The notes below the pieces were generated by a model. That model saw only the letters and a list, made by a program, of their open reading frames with translations, did not search any database and was not told the origin of the DNA. This document shows, piece after piece, positions 56,025-56,601 of a stretch of DNA of 56,601 nucleotides. The stretch's first letter is position 1; each line of letters starts with the position of its first letter. This stretch comes from an uncultured Acidimicrobiales bacterium. Its GTDB lineage: Bacteria; Actinomycetota; Acidimicrobiia; Acidimicrobiales; Bin134. The stretch is taken from the NCBI GenBank assembly GCA_951813555.1, contig OX638344.1, forward strand, positions 2,918,475 to 2,975,075. The letters run 5' to 3'. Position numbers and translations under genes: made by a program.

Positions 56025-56601
56025 ATGTCCCTTCTGGCTGAACACATCCCCGCCGCCGACGCCGACCAGATGGCGTTGGCCGACCCGCGAACCACCTTGG
56101 GCTGGGCCGATCTCGACCGGGTGATGAACCGGGCGGTCAACCTGCTGCACTCGCTCAACCTGGGCCCGGAGCGTCGGCTGGCGGTGTTCGCCGAGAACTC
56201 GGTCGAAACCGTGATCGCCTACGTGGCCACCGCGCTGGCCGGGGCCTCGGCAGTACCGGTGAACTTCCACCTCACTCCCGACGAGCTGGCCTACATCCTG
56301 GAGGACTCGACTTCGGCACTCCTGCTAGTGGGTCCGGAGACGGCCGAGCGGGGCCTACAGGCCGCCGAAGCGGTGTCGAGCACCACCGGAGGACGGCCCA
56401 TCGCGGTGATGGGATGGCGCTGCCCCGACCACACCGGGGCGATCTCCTGGGAACAGCGCCTGGCCCAGGCACCCGATGAGCCTCCACCGACCGACATACC
56501 GCCGGTCCCCCACCTCTTCTACACCTCGGGCACCACCGGTTGGCCCAAGGGAGTGGACGCGCCCCCCGCCTTGTTCCGGGGCGGCGCGACGGTGGCCGAG
56601 T
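56025..56601 (+). CDS. AMP-binding acyl-CoA synthetase (partial)
   Basis: The first 192 codons of an adenylate-forming enzyme. MSLLAEHIPAADADQMAL is followed by LAVFAENSVETVIAYVATAL, the AVPVNFHLTPDELAYIL tract, and the ATP-binding P-loop YTSGTTGWPKGV before the window ends. This fits a fatty-acyl-CoA synthetase or ligase of the AMP-binding superfamily; the substrate pocket lies outside the window. It starts 26 bases after menG on the same strand. Confidence 0.9.
   Translation, partial: MSLLAEHIPAADADQMALADPRTTLGWADLDRVMNRAVNLLHSLNLGPERRLAVFAENSVETVIAYVATALAGASAVPVNFHLTPDELAYILEDSTSALLLVGPETAERGLQAAEAVSSTTGGRPIAVMGWRCPDHTGAISWEQRLAQAPDEPPPTDIPPVPHLFYTSGTTGWPKGVDAPPALFRGGATVAE

Overview
The window is high-GC bacterial DNA with the gene content and order of an actinobacterium. 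The best guess is an uncultured member of the Acidimicrobiia; this is an inference from gene content, not a placement. Support comes from a mycothiol synthase, a DUF222/HNH protein, an ANTAR response regulator joined to polA, and the neighbourhood uvrA - uvrB - rpsA - polA - pdtaR, which matches the Mycobacterium tuberculosis Rv1626-Rv1638 region in content.

Layout. (1) 1-9.7 kb is an accessory, defence-type region: a TcmP / Gp37-Gp68 'three-Cys' pair, a type I restriction-modification system (hsdM, hsdS, hsdR), a HigBA toxin-antitoxin pair, an orphan ribbon-helix-helix protein and a DUF222-HNH endonuclease. The toxin-antitoxin and small genes sit between hsdM and hsdS. (2) 9.8-31.5 kb is housekeeping: uvrA, an old-yellow-enzyme oxidoreductase, a repeat-rich lipoprotein, uvrB, a two-component system with a secreted helical protein, rpsA, polA-pdtaR, a DUF1214 protein, ppk2 and a carboxylesterase. 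(3) 31.4-38.3 kb holds an NCS2 permease, a tRNA-Leu(CAA) and a type II fatty-acid cluster, fabD-fabH-fabG-acpP-fabF, with fabZ facing it. (4) 38.3-39.1 kb holds a Bcp-type peroxiredoxin gene and an HU gene. (5) 39.2-50.9 kb is an amino-acid block on the minus strand: hisD-C-B-H-A-F, then groES and hisI-trpE-ygfZ-trpF-trpB-trpA, joined mostly by ATGA/GTGA overlaps. (6) 50.9-56.6 kb holds a MazF-type toxin-antitoxin pair with a perfect palindromic operator, an LLM flavin oxidoreductase, a zinc alcohol dehydrogenase, nth, mshD, menG and the start of an acyl-CoA synthetase.

The most striking signal is the peroxiredoxin at 38323-38787 (minus). Its reading frame is open from ATG to stop except for one TGA, which lies exactly where the peroxidatic cysteine codon of Bcp proteins belongs (TPG-x-T). 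The bases right after that TGA can fold into a hairpin with the features of a bacterial SECIS element. I read it as a selenocysteine-containing peroxiredoxin, which would be split or missed by standard gene callers. No selA/B/C/D gene is in the window, so the claim depends on finding them elsewhere in the genome.

Other unusual points are a FabD with an extra C-terminal lipoyl/biotinyl-like domain lacking the modified lysine, an NCS2 permease with a C-terminal domain resembling a degenerate histidine-kinase-type ATPase, and an old-yellow-enzyme reductase with one iron-sulfur cysteine replaced by threonine.
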